From: Amblyornis subalaris
Lineage: Eukaryota; Chordata; Aves; Passeriformes; Ptilonorhynchidae
Direction: 5' to 3'
Length of the DNA stretch: 64,000 bases
Assembly (NCBI GenBank): GCA_018881555.1
Contig: JACAXG010000094.1
Span: 310,001-374,000, forward strand
Shown: positions 11,120-24,270 of the stretch, piece after piece
Position numbering within the stretch: position 1 is the first letter of the stretch
How the letters are laid out: every line of letters starts with the position of its first letter
Made by a program: the position numbers and the translations under genes
The notes under the pieces: generated by a model
Told to the model about the DNA's origin: nothing
What the model saw: only the letters and a program-made list of their open reading frames with translations
Database searches by the model: none

Positions 11120-11365
11120 CTGCCCCGGCGAGCGAGACTATAGATTATTAGTAGACACATTTAATTCCGGACCATAACGCAGGCGGCTGCTCCCAGGGCC
11201 GACACACGCCCTCCCGCCGGGGCAGTGCCGGACGGGGGGCGAGGGCACCCGGGAGGGCTCCCGGGGCCGGGGCTGGAGCCCACCGGGGCCGGGCTGCTGC
11301 CTCCCGCTCTGCTGCCTCCGCCGGGAGACCCGTGCCGCCCGCCCCGTCGCCCTGCCGTGCTCCCA
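11120..11365. promoter_or_regulatory. CpG island abutting a microsatellite
   Basis: Very GC-rich sequence with GGGGC and CCGG words runs from about 11125 to 11360. It ends directly at the (ATTTT)n microsatellite. The minus and plus frames here are alanine-, proline- and arginine-rich and look compositional. Confidence 0.65.
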
Positions 11366-11366
11366 C

Positions 11367-11437
11367 TTTTATTTTATTATTTTATTTTATTTTATTTTAT
11401 TTTATTTTATTTTATTTTATTTTATTTTATTTATTTC
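11367..11437. repeat. (ATTTT)n pentanucleotide microsatellite
   Basis: About 71 bases are built almost entirely of ATTTT units, roughly thirteen to fourteen copies, with one short unit near the left end and one near the right end. On the other strand it reads AAAAT. Its near-perfection suggests a recent, probably length-variable tract. Confidence 0.9.
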
Positions 11438-11769
11438 TTAAAGGAAGAAGTGTGATTTCTCTAAATCTTTGCAGTGCTTCATGGGTCGTTATGGCTTAAT
11501 GCAATTAACGTAACCTTTTGTAACCCAATATCAAGTACTTCCAGGACAAATCTTTAAACAGATCACTAATCGTAAAACAAGTTATGGTGTCTGGAAGTGA
11601 AAACTAAGCTATTTGCTATTCCCGCTGATACTTTCAGCTTTTCGTCCTTCCCCCTATCCCTTCCCTCTAGCTCTAGCATCTCGGATTTATGGGGTTTGTT
11701 GAAACGCTGCTTCCTTTTTTTTTTTTTTTTTAAGGCTCTGTTCTAAGCCAGTAGAATTCCAGTACTGGG
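11438..11769. other. non-coding DNA with T-run
   Basis: An A+T-rich spacer separates two CpG islands. A run of 17 T bases lies at 11715-11731. No gene is recognised. Confidence 0.5.
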
Positions 11770-12165
11770 GTTTTACAGTTTTCGTGACGAAGGCCGTCGG
11801 GAATACGCCGGAGGAGGACCAAACGGGCGCTCTGGAGGCGGGAGTTTGCGCGCAGAGGTGAGCGAGCATCCCCAGGCGCGGCCGCGCGGGGCGGGGGCGA
11901 GCGCGGCCGGGTCTCCACCGCGCCGCCGCTCCGGGGGCCCGAGGTGTGGCGGGGCCGCAGCTGGGGCCGCAGGGGCTCCGGGGGTGGCGGGACATCCATC
12001 AGCAGCGGCCAACCAAGCGGGGTGCCCTCCCTCCGGGCTAATTGCTTTTGCTTTTGTTTCAATTAGGGCCGGCGCTGCTCCGCGCACTGCCCCTCACCCG
12101 GAGTGGAAGCTGGGCAGGGGAGCCCTGGGCGGAGGGAGGGGAGCCGAGGAACCGTAACACGTGTC
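11770..12165. promoter_or_regulatory. CpG island
   Basis: Dense CpG runs from about 11785 to 12150; this is the last island of the chain. Frames are open on both strands in several registers, with alanine-, arginine- and proline-rich products that look compositional. An ATTTGC/ATTAG-type A+T patch at 12040-12065 interrupts it. It probably marks a promoter or regulatory CpG island of an unidentified gene. Confidence 0.65.
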
Positions 12166-14099
12166 GTTGCGTTCACAGACATATATATTCCCTCCGCCAG
12201 CCCTTGTAAAGCTTTCTGCAGCACGCACAAATGAAACAGGTTTGGCTGTGAAGTTTATGTTTGATTTAATGACGAAAGGCGCTTCCTGGCCTGCTCTTTC
12301 CTTCCCACTGTGCTGTTTGGGAGTAAATTCAGGTGGGATATTTAAAATTGGTTCAAATGTCTCATGGATCACTTATGGGTGGTTCAAGGTAGAATCACCT
12401 CTTGACTCAAATTTAGGCTTATTGTTGTGTGCCTATGAATGTATTTCTGTATGTGACTGTCACACAGATCATGTCCATGCAACCTACACCAGCAGAGGCC
12501 TGGCTTAGTGATATGGTACCCAACAAAAAAATAGAATGAAAAAAAGCTGGGAGTAAATCATACAGGAATTCTGGTTCAGGGGAATTACACCCCAGTACTT
12601 AAACTATTAGATTATGTTTGGATAGATTATTTAATCTACCTTGCACCATCTTTATGCTTTAATTTTCCCAATTGTGTGTAAAATTGATCTTGTCCTGACT
12701 TCATTTTTCCATCCAAGTTTTTGTTTGTATTCGTTGTTATCCCTGAGGAAAGAGAATCCCTCCAGGAACCTAATAATGCAGGAAAATATTTTGCATTGTC
12801 ACAGGGTACTTGTTCATTCTGCTGCATTTTACGAAGAAGTCTTTAAAATGTGTAATCTTTTACAATTTTGCATTGGACTTTTGTATGTCAGAAACAGGAA
12901 TTAGGTCTACATATTCATTATAACAATGCATTTTCCAAAAAGGATGTAACAAAGGTAATATTTAAAAGGTCCCAATTGTAAGTTTTTGAGAAAAAAAATC
13001 ACTGTAGTTTATCTCTGTTTGGAGAGACTGACAGGCTTTCAAAGAAATCCTGCAGAATGCACAATGCATTCACCTTGTCTAGTTTAATAGAGGCAGAAAA
13101 TGATTAGAGTGTGTTTTAATACTAGCTGTACATGTGACGTAGGAAGCCAAGCCTCAGAACAGTTTAAATGTTGATATACCCAGTTTGAAAAAGCTTGTCA
13201 AATAAATCAAACCGTGCTGGGGGCAAACCCATGTTGTTTTTAAATCACGGAGTGGGGCAGTGGGCGTGGTTACTCCCATGGTTGAATGGTGAATGTATAG
13301 ATTTAAAATACATTTTGCCACACTGGTTTTCAGAGGATTGTTTTGGCCTTGTATTCCAATACCATGAGCCAAAACTCTGGTCAATGTTTTGACAACAGAG
13401 CCAGGAAAAACAAAAAAGGCTTACCCTCTGAAAAAGAAATGAAGATGTAGTGAAGGAAAACAGTAGTCTCTCTGCCACTGCCTTACTCAATCCATATGTG
13501 GACTTAAACACAGGAAATACCCACCATTCACCGCAATCAAGCCAGGGGCTTGTGCATCAGAAAGTGCCTTGTGGAACTAATTGGAGTTTATTAAGATTGT
13601 CATTGACATAGAAAAGCATTTTGAAATTTGAAGTCAGAACATTTAAAGAATACAGAAAAAAAGATAATCTGCTGCAAGAGTGTTAATTTTTAAAGAAATA
13701 TATTTACCACAACACTACAATCTTACAACATGCATTTATTGTGGCATTTTACATAAATTAATTATAATCTTGTGATGTTTGTGTTATTAAACTCTTCATG
13801 CTTACTTTTCATCTACAGTCTTTCTGGTGCTGAGTATTTTCCATGATAATTTCAGAGTGGAAGAAAATCTAAACTTCACCAATTTAAAAGGATAATAAAG
13901 AACATGCATGGTACCTCTCATACAGGCAAAGTTTACACAGAAAACAAAGCTACAAATAATAAGTCCTAGAATTTTTTCTTTAATTTTATGAACTTAAATG
14001 AAAACTAGTCCTTGCCAACAAGTATTCGGCAAAGTGTTTATTTTAGGACTTTTATGCCAGGTATATCTCCTTGTGAGATTTTGGTGATGCTCTTCCTGA
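12166..14099. other. non-coding DNA, no gene recognised
   Basis: CpG becomes rare and A+T content rises. Short frames such as 12161-12508 plus (115 residues) show no recognisable protein features. No interspersed repeat is recognised. The 12200-12370 part is non-repetitive and could be conserved regulatory DNA, without specific evidence. Confidence 0.5.
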
Positions 14100-14310
14100 T
14101 CACATATTTTTTTTAATTATTATTTTGCTGTACTATTGCATTTAGATTTTTAGCAAGTTGAGTCACTATTAGACCTGACAAAACAATGCTGTGATTGCCA
14201 ATTAAATTCAGCCTCTGGGTAATTGTCATTGAATTCACACTCCTGTGAACACTGGTGATCTTTGCCTGATGATTTTTCTTCCTAGTGCTTTACATCAAAT
14301 CAGGGGGACC
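14100..14310. promoter_or_regulatory. candidate conserved enhancer
   Basis: CpG-free, non-repetitive sequence packed with developmental transcription-factor words: a SOX-like AACAATG at 14182-14188, CCAATTAAA at 14198-14206, and TAATTGTC at 14220-14227 followed by ATTGAATTC. This density is typical of deeply conserved vertebrate enhancers. No alignment could be made. Confidence 0.3.
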
Positions 14311-17300
14311 ATTTATGCTTCCAATGGTACAGGCTCTTTAGTACACTGCTGTACTGTGGCTCAGGTCACTTGGCCTTCCAGATAGACTGGGAAGTGTTTG
14401 AGGGCATGATGTGTTTTCCACAGTTTTCAAGCCATCAAATAGGGCTGCTGTAGAGCTGTCTCACAAAAATTCTTCCACACCAGCCATCCAGATAGTGTAG
14501 CAGGACTAGGGACAGGCAATTTCAGTGCTTCAAATGCTGTCTCTACCTGAAATAATTTTGGTTTTCTTGCTTGTCTCTTTGATCCTTTTTTTTTTCATCT
14601 AAATGGTGTTTCATCTAAATTTCATGAAAAATTATCTTTTAAAAACTTTCAAGAGAAAACCTGTTTACATAGAGCAAGATTTGCAATTGTCATTTCCACA
14701 TGTTGAAATCCAACAGATGGAGACTTGGAATACAGGTAGCTTCAGCTCCCAAATCTGCACATTCAAGCCTTACTTTTACACAAAGTGATTTTAACCCACT
14801 ATGTAAAACATAATGGCAGTGGGTGCTTGCTGTCTTTTGCCATTTCTTAAAAGCCCATTTTACATTGTCTGGTTCACAATCTAGACTGAGATGTGGGATG
14901 CCTGAGGGTCACTATGCAAATTTCTTACTGTTTCCAGTGCTAAAATGCAACCAGACTACCACAGATCTTCTTCCAGAGTTGGTCCACAGGTGACCACCTC
15001 CTAATCCCAACTACCACTTATTCTTCTACCTTAAGCAGCAGCCTTATCCTGATATTTTGCAACTTTTGCAGATTTGAGTTCAGAATTTATGAAACATTCC
15101 TTTCATTTTATGTGGTCTGTTGGGGGAAAGAGTGTGGAGAAAATCTGTGTGTAAATATGTAAAATGGGATGACTTTACAGGCATGAGTCAAGTCTGATTG
15201 TAATGTAAACACAACTGATTATTGTGTTGGTAGATGTCTACAGCAAAGTGCATTTGGAGTACAATAGCCCATATGATATATTCAGAAAGTAACCGAATAT
15301 GTAAGAAATCAAGAACAGACAAAACCATTATTTCCCTATAAAGTTGTTCATTCTCCATACGTATGATTCTTAATTTTTTCCAATGTGAAACAGTGCATAC
15401 ACAAAAAGCTGATCCGAACAAAACTCTCAGCACCATCCATGCATCCAGCAACATTCCTGTGGGAACAAAAAATGGAGTAAAAGTTTGGCATCTTGAGATC
15501 TGGACTATGGAGAGATGCACTGTCATTAATTTTTAAAAGTGAGAGCAAGGGACTGTGGGCACTAGGATCATATTCTGAGAGTTTGTATTACTGACTTTGG
15601 AGTGACAGCAAATAAAAAACACCCCTGAAGGTCAATGTAATTAGATTGCTAAGTCATCCATATTTTTCCTGATGAAATGAACATTAGACTGATGTGTATT
15701 GGAGGCAGTGAAATTTAAAAGTTTCGGCTTCTCTGCTTACTTTGCAGCAGAATTTCCTTGGCCATTTGCCCATTATAGGTCTCTACAAAGCCAGTGTTTA
15801 TACTGATCCATTTTCTTTTGGTTTTTTTTTTTCCTCACCACAGACCTCTACATGTATAAAATGGTGGCATTCTGTAAGGAATCAAGGACACAAAACAGTA
15901 CAGAGATACTGAATCAGAAAAAGAAAGTAAATACAGGGGGTGATGTGGTGAGAGGAAAGGCAGAGATAGATGTGTATGCGTGTAAATCTATTTCCTATGA
16001 GTGATACTTGATGAAAACTATAAATTACAACATACGGAACAGCAAAGCCTTTTCTAGATGCATCTGCATTGCATCCACTACATGCTGATCTGGTGTGTTG
16101 CGTCTCTGTAGCATTTAATCAGAGCCATGGAGGCAGGCATGGAAAAGAGAGTAATTGATGTTTATGTATGGCATCAGAATTCCAAAAGCAGTGAGGGCTG
16201 CCCTGAACCTACTGTATCTTGGTTTTGGCATTAGCATGTAGTACTTGAATTTCATTCCAAGCCCTACTATTGTCAGTTATGCCCATGGACCAGCCTTTTA
16301 GCCTGGTTGCTTTAAAGAAAGACTTTTAACTCCCCAAAATCGTAGCTAGTTTCTCTGATGAGTAGTGTGAACACAATGATACAGACTGTTAAGAGTCCCT
16401 TCAGTTTGTCAATACATAGTACCAGTAAGACTTATGGAACCTAGAGTATAAATTAAACAAAACTACTGAAGAACGAAAGATTTCTCTAATGGGCCATTGC
16501 AGAGTTCTTAAAATAACCATGTAATCAAGTATTAAGTCCAAATCAGTTAGCCAGTCTTGGGAAACATACTGTTTAAGATAAATGATAAATCCTCAGCTGA
16601 TGCAAACAGATGTGGTTCTATCAATGTGCTCCTCACACCGCTGTGGGATTATCTCCATAATAATCCAAACACTGGACAGTGGTCTTCTTCCTCACTGTCC
16701 AAACAGCTCCCTTGTGTTGTCCGTCCTTTTGGGAGTTGAAAAATAGAGAGCTCAAAGTGTATGTACTCTGAATTGGAGAAAATGCAGATGTCATTGTATA
16801 TAAAAATGTATTATTGGATCAAAACAAAAAGAATCCATTTGTATCTGTTACTGTGTAGTTTTAGTGGAGGAAAAAAAGGTATTCTTTTACATATTACATT
16901 TTCTAATGTATCAGGATAAATCGCCTGGAAAAATCCAAACATTGTTATTTTTAGCCCTGTTTTCTCTCTCACTCTCTCTCCCCTACTACTCCTTCATCTC
17001 CTCAGAAAAATTCAGGCCAATTTCAACCACATTTGAGAAAGGAGGAGAAATCCCAAACATCGTTAAGTTCCAATAACTGCCATGAAAATTTGTGGTTGGA
17101 TAGAAGACAAAAAGCATATTTGTTCTTCCAGGTAACTTGGCCCCTGTTCGGCAAAGTCAGCTTTGCTTCTTCCTGGCAACGCCTGGATGCACGCAAACGC
17201 TCATGGCCAAGCATCAGCCAGCTCACCCAGGGCTCTGGGATGGCTTCAGGCTGTTCTCTCTCTTGCCAAAAGGGATTATCAAGTGGGGACGTGAGAGATG

Positions 17301-20300
17301 AATAGGGTTAATACAGTAGTAATGTGCAGAGGATATAAGACACAAACATACAGGGGCTCGGGCTCTGTTAACTACTCACAGAACAGCTTGTTTTTTAAAT
17401 ATACCTTTTAAATATACTAAAAAATGTAGTTCTTACATTTTTTCCTAGACATTGAGTCTCATGTTTATAAAGTATAATCCTTGGATAATTTATCACTTTC
17501 AATAAATACTAGCACTAAATCTTCGTGTTATGGCTTTTTCAATGAAGTAATTTAATTGAAACAGGATCTAGGGTATTTCTACACCAATGTTGGCTTTTTT
17601 TAAAGGACAACACACTATACCTTACACCACAAAGTACTTAAGTTAGATTTAATTAAGTTACTTAAGTTAGCTTCCTATTATTTTGCATATGCATTTTGAG
17701 CATTTTCAAATTTAGAAGCAATTGATGTACTCACCATTTTTAATTCAAATGAAGAGTGTTTAAGAAATGAGCCACCCAAAATAAGTAAAAAGAGAAAAAA
17801 TGAGTCCTGGTAGGCGTACACGCTTAAGCTTTTAACTGCTTTTTGCCTATAGGTTTTGCTTTCAGCATGAGAAATCTGGAGCTGGCTTGGGAGAGTTGGT
17901 GGTGGAGCTCTAACCCCCTGCAGGCTAGGCTCTTCGGGTCCCCTATGCAGGCCAGAGGGAAGTCAAGAAAAGAAGTTTGTGCTGTGAGCCTGGAATTGCT
18001 GCACGGAGCAACCTCTCTTGTTCTGCTGACTGTGTGGGAGTTGGAGAGATCTGACCCCCAGCTTAGACACTACGTTTAAAAGCCTTCAGATGGGTGATGT
18101 AAACAGCCTGAGTGAAAAAGGGGCTTGTTCAGGCCCTGCTCTCAGCATGAGATAAACAGCTACAACATTATAAGAAAAGGTTTCTTTCCTCCTCAGGATG
18201 GACCTAAAGCAACGAAATTTCTCTGTCAGGGCAGGAAATAAGGATCCTCAGCTACATTAACAGCTGTGCAACCTGCCATCACATCTCCTTCCAGACCATG
18301 GCAGAGGGGCAGTGGTGGCATGACCACAAGCAGAGCAGACAGAGAGGTTCCCTCATGGGCTCTGTCATTTTCTATCTCCTCTTCATTCCCTATCTCAGGG
18401 GCTGTCCTTTTACATGCCTTTTTCTGTACCAGCTTGCCTGTGTGTTTTCACCTTCTTCAAGGGGACTTCTCTTGCTGCTTCTCCATCACTGCTCCTCTGT
18501 GGTCATTCTTTTCTTTGGACAATGGAGTTGCTTCCAACTCTAATTTCCTCATGCTTCTGGAGCCACTTTACTTACTTTCCTCTGCTCTGTTCCCTGCCTC
18601 TCCTCTTTCTCTCTTGGTGTCTTAACGCTTTCTTCTTTAATTGGTTCCTTTCTCCTTTTCTAACCCATTCCTTAGCAACTTAATTCGTTTTCGTGACTTT
18701 TTTTTAACCATCTCTAGGAGGGTGGCTACTAAGTCTAAATTTCTGTTCTTGATAACATCCTTCTTTTTTGTCTCTGGAATTCTCATTTTTCACTCCTCAA
18801 GTCTATCCAACATGCAATTGCCAACATTTTCCGGCTAGCTTATGTTGCAATTTTCTCACTATTTAAGTGAAAGAAAAAAAAAGGCAAGCTTTGGGTCTCA
18901 TTTCTCAAGAATACAAAGGGGATACTTCTTTTCTTGGTGGTGTACCAGGCAATAAAGTTGACTTTATTCTGAAGTCAGACTAGACTGTATATATTTATAT
19001 GTAGCTGCTATGGTGACATTTACAACAAATCATTATCATTCACATGGAATAATCTGTCAAATATGCAGGGATTTAAATATTTTACCACTAAAAATTGACT
19101 GTGCTTTTCTTAGTTTTATGTTGAAAATTCCACATAGTTCTTTCTAAAACAACACTTTCCCCTCCAATATATATTTTCCAAAGCTGTATTATTGTAAATT
19201 ACTATAAATGATCATCATTTCTGCGGTAGAAAAGGATGGCAATGGGAATACTCATTCCTTCTGACCAGCCTTTGTTTGAACTGGCAGAGGACAACCGAGT
19301 CCTTCTGCCATGTATGTTGTGCAGGAGGATGGAGAAGAGATAGAGGAATCTCTGTCTCCAGTGGTGATCTAGATTTAAGCAAAGAGCCTTGCAAGGCTGA
19401 CACTAGGATGGTGACTTCTCTCCAGAGAAAAATTGAAAATATTTCCATTGAGTTTTGTGGACTGTGACCAGCCATTGGCAGGGTGGATGGGCCAGGGATA
19501 GGAAAGCAGAGAGACACACAGAGGGGACAAGCAGATAGCATGAATCAAACAGTTGTCATTTTGCTGCTGCTGATGGGAACTGTCTACTGGCTCCAAAAAG
19601 AAACAGCTGCATTTACTTCTATGGTATGATGGACACAGAACTACATAATAGAAGCTGTCCCTGTAAGAGTGTGAGTTTCTGTGTGAAGATCATACTAATT
19701 TATAGGTCTGATGACCTTTTGCTACAGTGTCGATTCCTGAGTGTGTGCAGCCAAATGACAGTGTGAAGAGATGTCACACACCATGTGTTCTTGTGATGCA
19801 GTGACGATGAGCAAAGAAGCAACAGAGGACAAATCTATCCACAAATAAAATGAGGAGGACAAAACTAGAGCACACATTTCATTGGTATTAAGGTACAGAC
19901 AGAAGTATATTACTTTTTATTTTGTATTTAATTCTTTAGATGAGCACCAGAAGCAATTACTCTTTTTTCTGAATTGAAAGCTCTTATTTTCAGCTGCCAA
20001 AAATACAAGTTTTTTTTTTTAAGATCTAAGATACCTGGAAACAATAAATGTTTTGTTTCCTCAGATCCAGTGATGGAGAGCTGACATGCCAAAGTCATTC
20101 TTCTGCTTAGTAAAGATTTCTGCAATGTTTGTCTTCCCATTAGGGATGTCAGTAGAACTGAATTAATATTATAATATATACTTCACCCATGTGTTTCCAA
20201 GATGAATTTAAGACATATTTAATACCCTCTGTAAAACCTTGAAAATATAATGGCCCAAGTTCTGGCCATGTATGCAATGTTCGTACTTAATCTAACATTG

Positions 20301-20680
20301 TGGAAATCAGTTTTGTAGCTGTTTCATACAGCCAAGAGGCTACCTTTCCTGCATATCCTCCATAATGCAGGACCAAGGACAACTGGAACAGAGGATGGAT
20401 GGAGAACTGTGGATTTGCAATATGTATACATTGCCACTGCATTTAGCCAGAGTGGCTGAACACAATGACTTCATCCATCCTGGCATGCCTGAAGCGTGAC
20501 CTCAGCTCACTTTGGCTTCAGTTTGTGTTGAAGGCTCTTAGCAGGTGCTGGCAGCTCCGTGGATGTGACACAACATATATAGCTCTCTCTCCATCCAAGA
20601 GGCAGGATCAGTTTCATGCTGACCCTGCAAATTACATTTGCAGTATGTGGAGTTTGTCCTGTTGTTGTTGTAGCTCGGAG
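14311..20680. other. gene-poor non-coding DNA
   Basis: The stretch is A+T-rich with no island. No exon is recognised; the longest frames (112 residues minus at 15188-15526, 119 residues plus at 18266-18625) lack domains. Pyrimidine-rich sequence at 18360-18800 yields the L/F/S-rich frames there. The 12-base word TACTTAAGTTAG is repeated at 17635-17646 and 17659-17670. A CT-rich patch lies at 16965-16985. No mobile element is recognised. Confidence 0.5.
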
Positions 20681-20684
20681 GATC

Positions 20685-20800
20685 TAAGTTTACAACCAAG
20701 TCAAGGCTTGCAAGGAGAGCTGGTATCTTTTACTAGACCTAATTGGAGCAACAAAGCAAAAAAGCGATCCATGAGCTTCCAGAAACAAAGGTCTGTCTTG
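20685..20800 (+). repeat. possible ancient amniote repeat remnant
   Basis: The word GGTATCTTTTACTAGACC and the sequence that follows, up to a GGTCTG word near 20790, resemble from memory an old interspersed repeat common in turtle, crocodile and bird genomes. I cannot name the family. The 153-residue plus frame at 20465-20926 runs across it and is therefore unlikely to be a gene. Confidence 0.25.
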
Positions 20801-23800
20801 TCCCTCTCTAAAGGCGAACCAGAAATACTGAAGGGCCTGTATTACTCTCCAGAGGTGTGCCATCGCCTGCCACCTTATCATTATACATGTCATTTTTCCC
20901 CCAGTACTCTTTCCATGCATTCTTAGGATATTTTCCTGTGATGGACATTCACAACAACACAGGGCAGTGATTTGAAATAGTTTTTCATTTGTGCAGTCAC
21001 ACACAGATTCCTGCTGCAATGGTAAGGAACAAGTTTGAAGGGAAGCCGAAGCTTTGACTCTCAGCAAACCACTCCTTTCAGTACACCATGCTTCTGTTTG
21101 TGCCAGGAGATCTTAATCTGCTCTGAAATCCACTGCTGTGTTTTCATTCTCTTAAACATCCTTCCATATGGCAAAATTAGTGCTGGTCACAGAAGTTATG
21201 CACACAGTAGCAGGTAGAACAGGCTGGTATGAGCAGATCACTGCAGCAAATCTGTTGATCCCGAGGACCAGGCATGTGTCAGAGGGGGTTTGCTTTGGTC
21301 TGGCTTGTGACTGAGTCTGGGACCTGTTAACTACCTGTTACGTTTTAGAGTGAATTGGGTGCGGTCCTGGAGCACATCTGGCTTAGTTTCATCCAAAACA
21401 TGTTTATGGAATGGGCTCTTAGATGACTCTGTGCTGTGAACCAAAGCACAGTGCACGGGAACAAACAGGAGGTTTGTTCAAAAATGCACTTCTGGCCTGA
21501 CCTGAAACACTGCTGCAGATTCCTCTGGAGTGCACTGTTCTATAGCATGGTGCAGCAGCACTTCTTCAGTTTTTGTTTCCTTTTCTCAAGGAGCCACATA
21601 TTCCTCCAGGTGATTCGGGATGTGGATAGACACTTTTTCTTCTAACATTAAAATAACAGTCATAAAGACAGAAGTTATGTGTACAACTCACCTTCTAATG
21701 AGTACATTCTAACACCACCAGGCAGATTTTATCCCTGGGGCTGGGTTACAAAGCCATAGGCTATCTATGAGTGTGCATGCAGAAAGTTGACTAACCCAGT
21801 AGGTATTTTTTAGGAGAAGTCCTAGTCATACATAATATTTTTGCTATCTATACGAAAGGAAATATTCTATTTTTAGTGTCTGGTGATGTAACCATAAGCT
21901 TTTAATAGCAAACAAATGAGTGTGGTGCATTTGCTAAAAAAACCAAACCAAAACAAAAACCCCAAATCAACAAACAAACCAATTCCAAAAAAAACCCCAT
22001 TCTCTGAAAAAAAATCAATGAACCTTTTAGAAGCCTAAACCTTCTAAAAGCTACACTAAAAAGCTCAAGATAAGGCAGTGGTATGAAAATTAAGGCTGAT
22101 CATACTTACTCTAATGAGAGACATTTTCATTTTTTTAGTGGAAGCAATGTGCTTTAAAAGGCTAAAATATTTAATAATCTCAATTTTGCTAGAATGTTTT
22201 AATCACTAGCCTAAATAAAAATATAGAATGTACTGGAAGTACAATTGTTTTAATGAATGTGACGAAAGAAATAAGTGCCAAGAAACACATTAAAAATTAT
22301 TTTTTGTCTATCCTGCTACAGTTGAGTATGGCTGTCACTTTGGCTTGGCTGAGGGCTTTCTTCTGGAAGCATCCATTGATTGTGGACAGAAGATGCTGCA
22401 TTTTCCAGCATGTGACTTTATTCAGACACTTTTGTGAAAATAGTGTAAAACTTAACAAGGGGAAATGACATTAGAAAGTTGGTGTTTTTTGAGGGGGGAG
22501 GTGATCTTCTTTGGTTCTACTTGCTGATTCCACCTTAGGATTTTTATGGACAACGGATGGACACCACGAGCCCGAAGAAGAAATTTTGCAGAAATTGTGA
22601 TGATTTTGCACTTATTTCAAACAAATTCTGAAGGCTTTCCNTGCACTCCTCAGCTTCATCTGTGTACTGACTAGGCTGAATTGCAGGACTTGGATTTAAG
22701 CACAGTTTGTGATATAGGAAGGTTTGCAGCAGACAGGAAAAAAGTACAATGTCTGCCTGAACACATTGTAAAATAAGTAATGTAAACTATGAACATGGAA
22801 GAAGAAAACAGAAAGTAGATTTCCAATATCTTCATAAGCCATAAAATATGTCCTACAAGTAAAATAAAATCCTTTGTCTATGCCAAACATTACTCCATCG
22901 TAATTTTTCGTTGCACTGTATCCATTTGCATGAGCCACTAACTCCCATTTGTAGCTGTCCACTGGTCTAGACAGACAAATCTTTGGAGATCTATTCTTTT
23001 TGATGGATTTATCAGATTTCCAGCTCCATTTCCCACATCTTTCTGATTTCTGTTCCTTCCTCACTGTTGTGCCGGCTGCAGTGGATTGTTGAGGTAGGTC
23101 CACATAACCAATCCTGAGGCATCAGGGTGAGCAATTTGCCTACTTGCCTTCTCTTTTTTTTGGTCCTGTTTGAAGTGACCCCTCACCTTGTACTTATTAT
23201 GATATGGAAACTGACTGCCGCTGCAGTAATTTTAAATCTTATATGGTACACACAGTATGCTACTGCCGAGGAGCACAGAAAAATAACCCCCTCGGAGTGC
23301 CGTGCTCCAGCTCCTCCAATGCAACGTGCATTCTTGCTGCACAGCCCTTTGTGTAGCATGTGCATTGTGTATCCAGCAAGCTTAATATTGCACACTATGA
23401 AAGACTTCGTTGACATAAGATTGCTAAAAAAGGCTTTAATAAAGCAGTTTTCTAACACGGTAGTTTTTGTTTATTTTCAGAGTTCAGGAACACAGTGCTT
23501 TGATAGTTCTGCAGTTCCGGATGTGTAAGGTATTTAAAAATCAATTCCAGAAACCAAAGCAGTTCTATCCAAGGTACATCAAGGGCTAGATTCCAGCCAC
23601 ACATTCAGTATAAATAATGTAAAACCATCAGTCACATTTTATAGTAAGCAAAGTAAAATTGAAGAAGTAAAGACAAGCTAATAAAATAATTAATATTAGT
23701 GGAAAATAACTGGTATAAAGTAACAAATACGTTTCTGTAGACATACCACTTAACTCTAAAAAAATATATACATACATATATGATGGCTACAAATGAGCTT

Positions 23801-23899
23801 GTGATTTTCTTCCAAAAGTATCTGAGCAGGAAGTAAAACATTTTCCCAGTGGATGAAATAACATTCATTTTTGCCAATCTAAGCAAGGCAGATTTAAAT
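20801..23899. other. gene-poor non-coding DNA
   Basis: No gene or large repeat is recognised. Open frames, including a 135-residue minus frame at 22696-23103 and a 133-residue plus frame at 23127-23528, have no recognisable domain. One undetermined base lies at 22641. A small GC-richer patch with a few CpG pairs lies at 23270-23330. Confidence 0.5.
21936..22016. repeat. A-rich low-complexity tract
   Basis: Runs of A are broken by CC and C to give AAACC and AACAAA units, ending in A-runs. It is simple sequence, possibly a decayed microsatellite. Confidence 0.6.
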
Positions 23900-24270
23900 T
23901 TTATGTGTGTCCAACTGCTTGTTCCCCCTCAGCTAATAACCTGCCTGCTGGAAGCATTTCAAATGAAAAGGAGTTCACAGTTCCTAAGCCCAGCTCTGAA
24001 TATATCTGCCATGCATGTAAACAAGTAAACCATTATGTTTCTTGTTGAGATAAAGAACACCATGATAAGTGGGGACTTTTACCAAACAAAGGGCTTCCTA
24101 TTGCGAGTGTGGATAATCTTCCAGAAAACCCTGTGTTTTGGCAAATCACACCAGATTAATCTATTAGGCATCTCCTTTCATCATCAAATTTCCGCTGCCT
24201 ATCACAGTGGCTGCCTTATCAAGCACCCTCTACTCAATAGCGGGCCCATTCCTAGGATTTCAGGTGCTGG
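23900..24270. promoter_or_regulatory. candidate conserved enhancer
   Basis: Non-repetitive and CpG-poor. It has a FOX-like GTAAACA near 24017, an adjoining GTAAAC repeat, GAGATAAAG near 24047 and a GATTAATCTATTA word at 24154-24166 that fits OTX/PITX-type homeodomains. The balanced, low-CpG, word-rich character is what conserved non-coding elements look like. Conservation is untested. Confidence 0.28.

Noticed and set aside
20465..20926. 153-residue plus frame as a gene
   Set aside because: It crosses a probable ancient repeat, and the product shows no domain or plausible exon boundaries.
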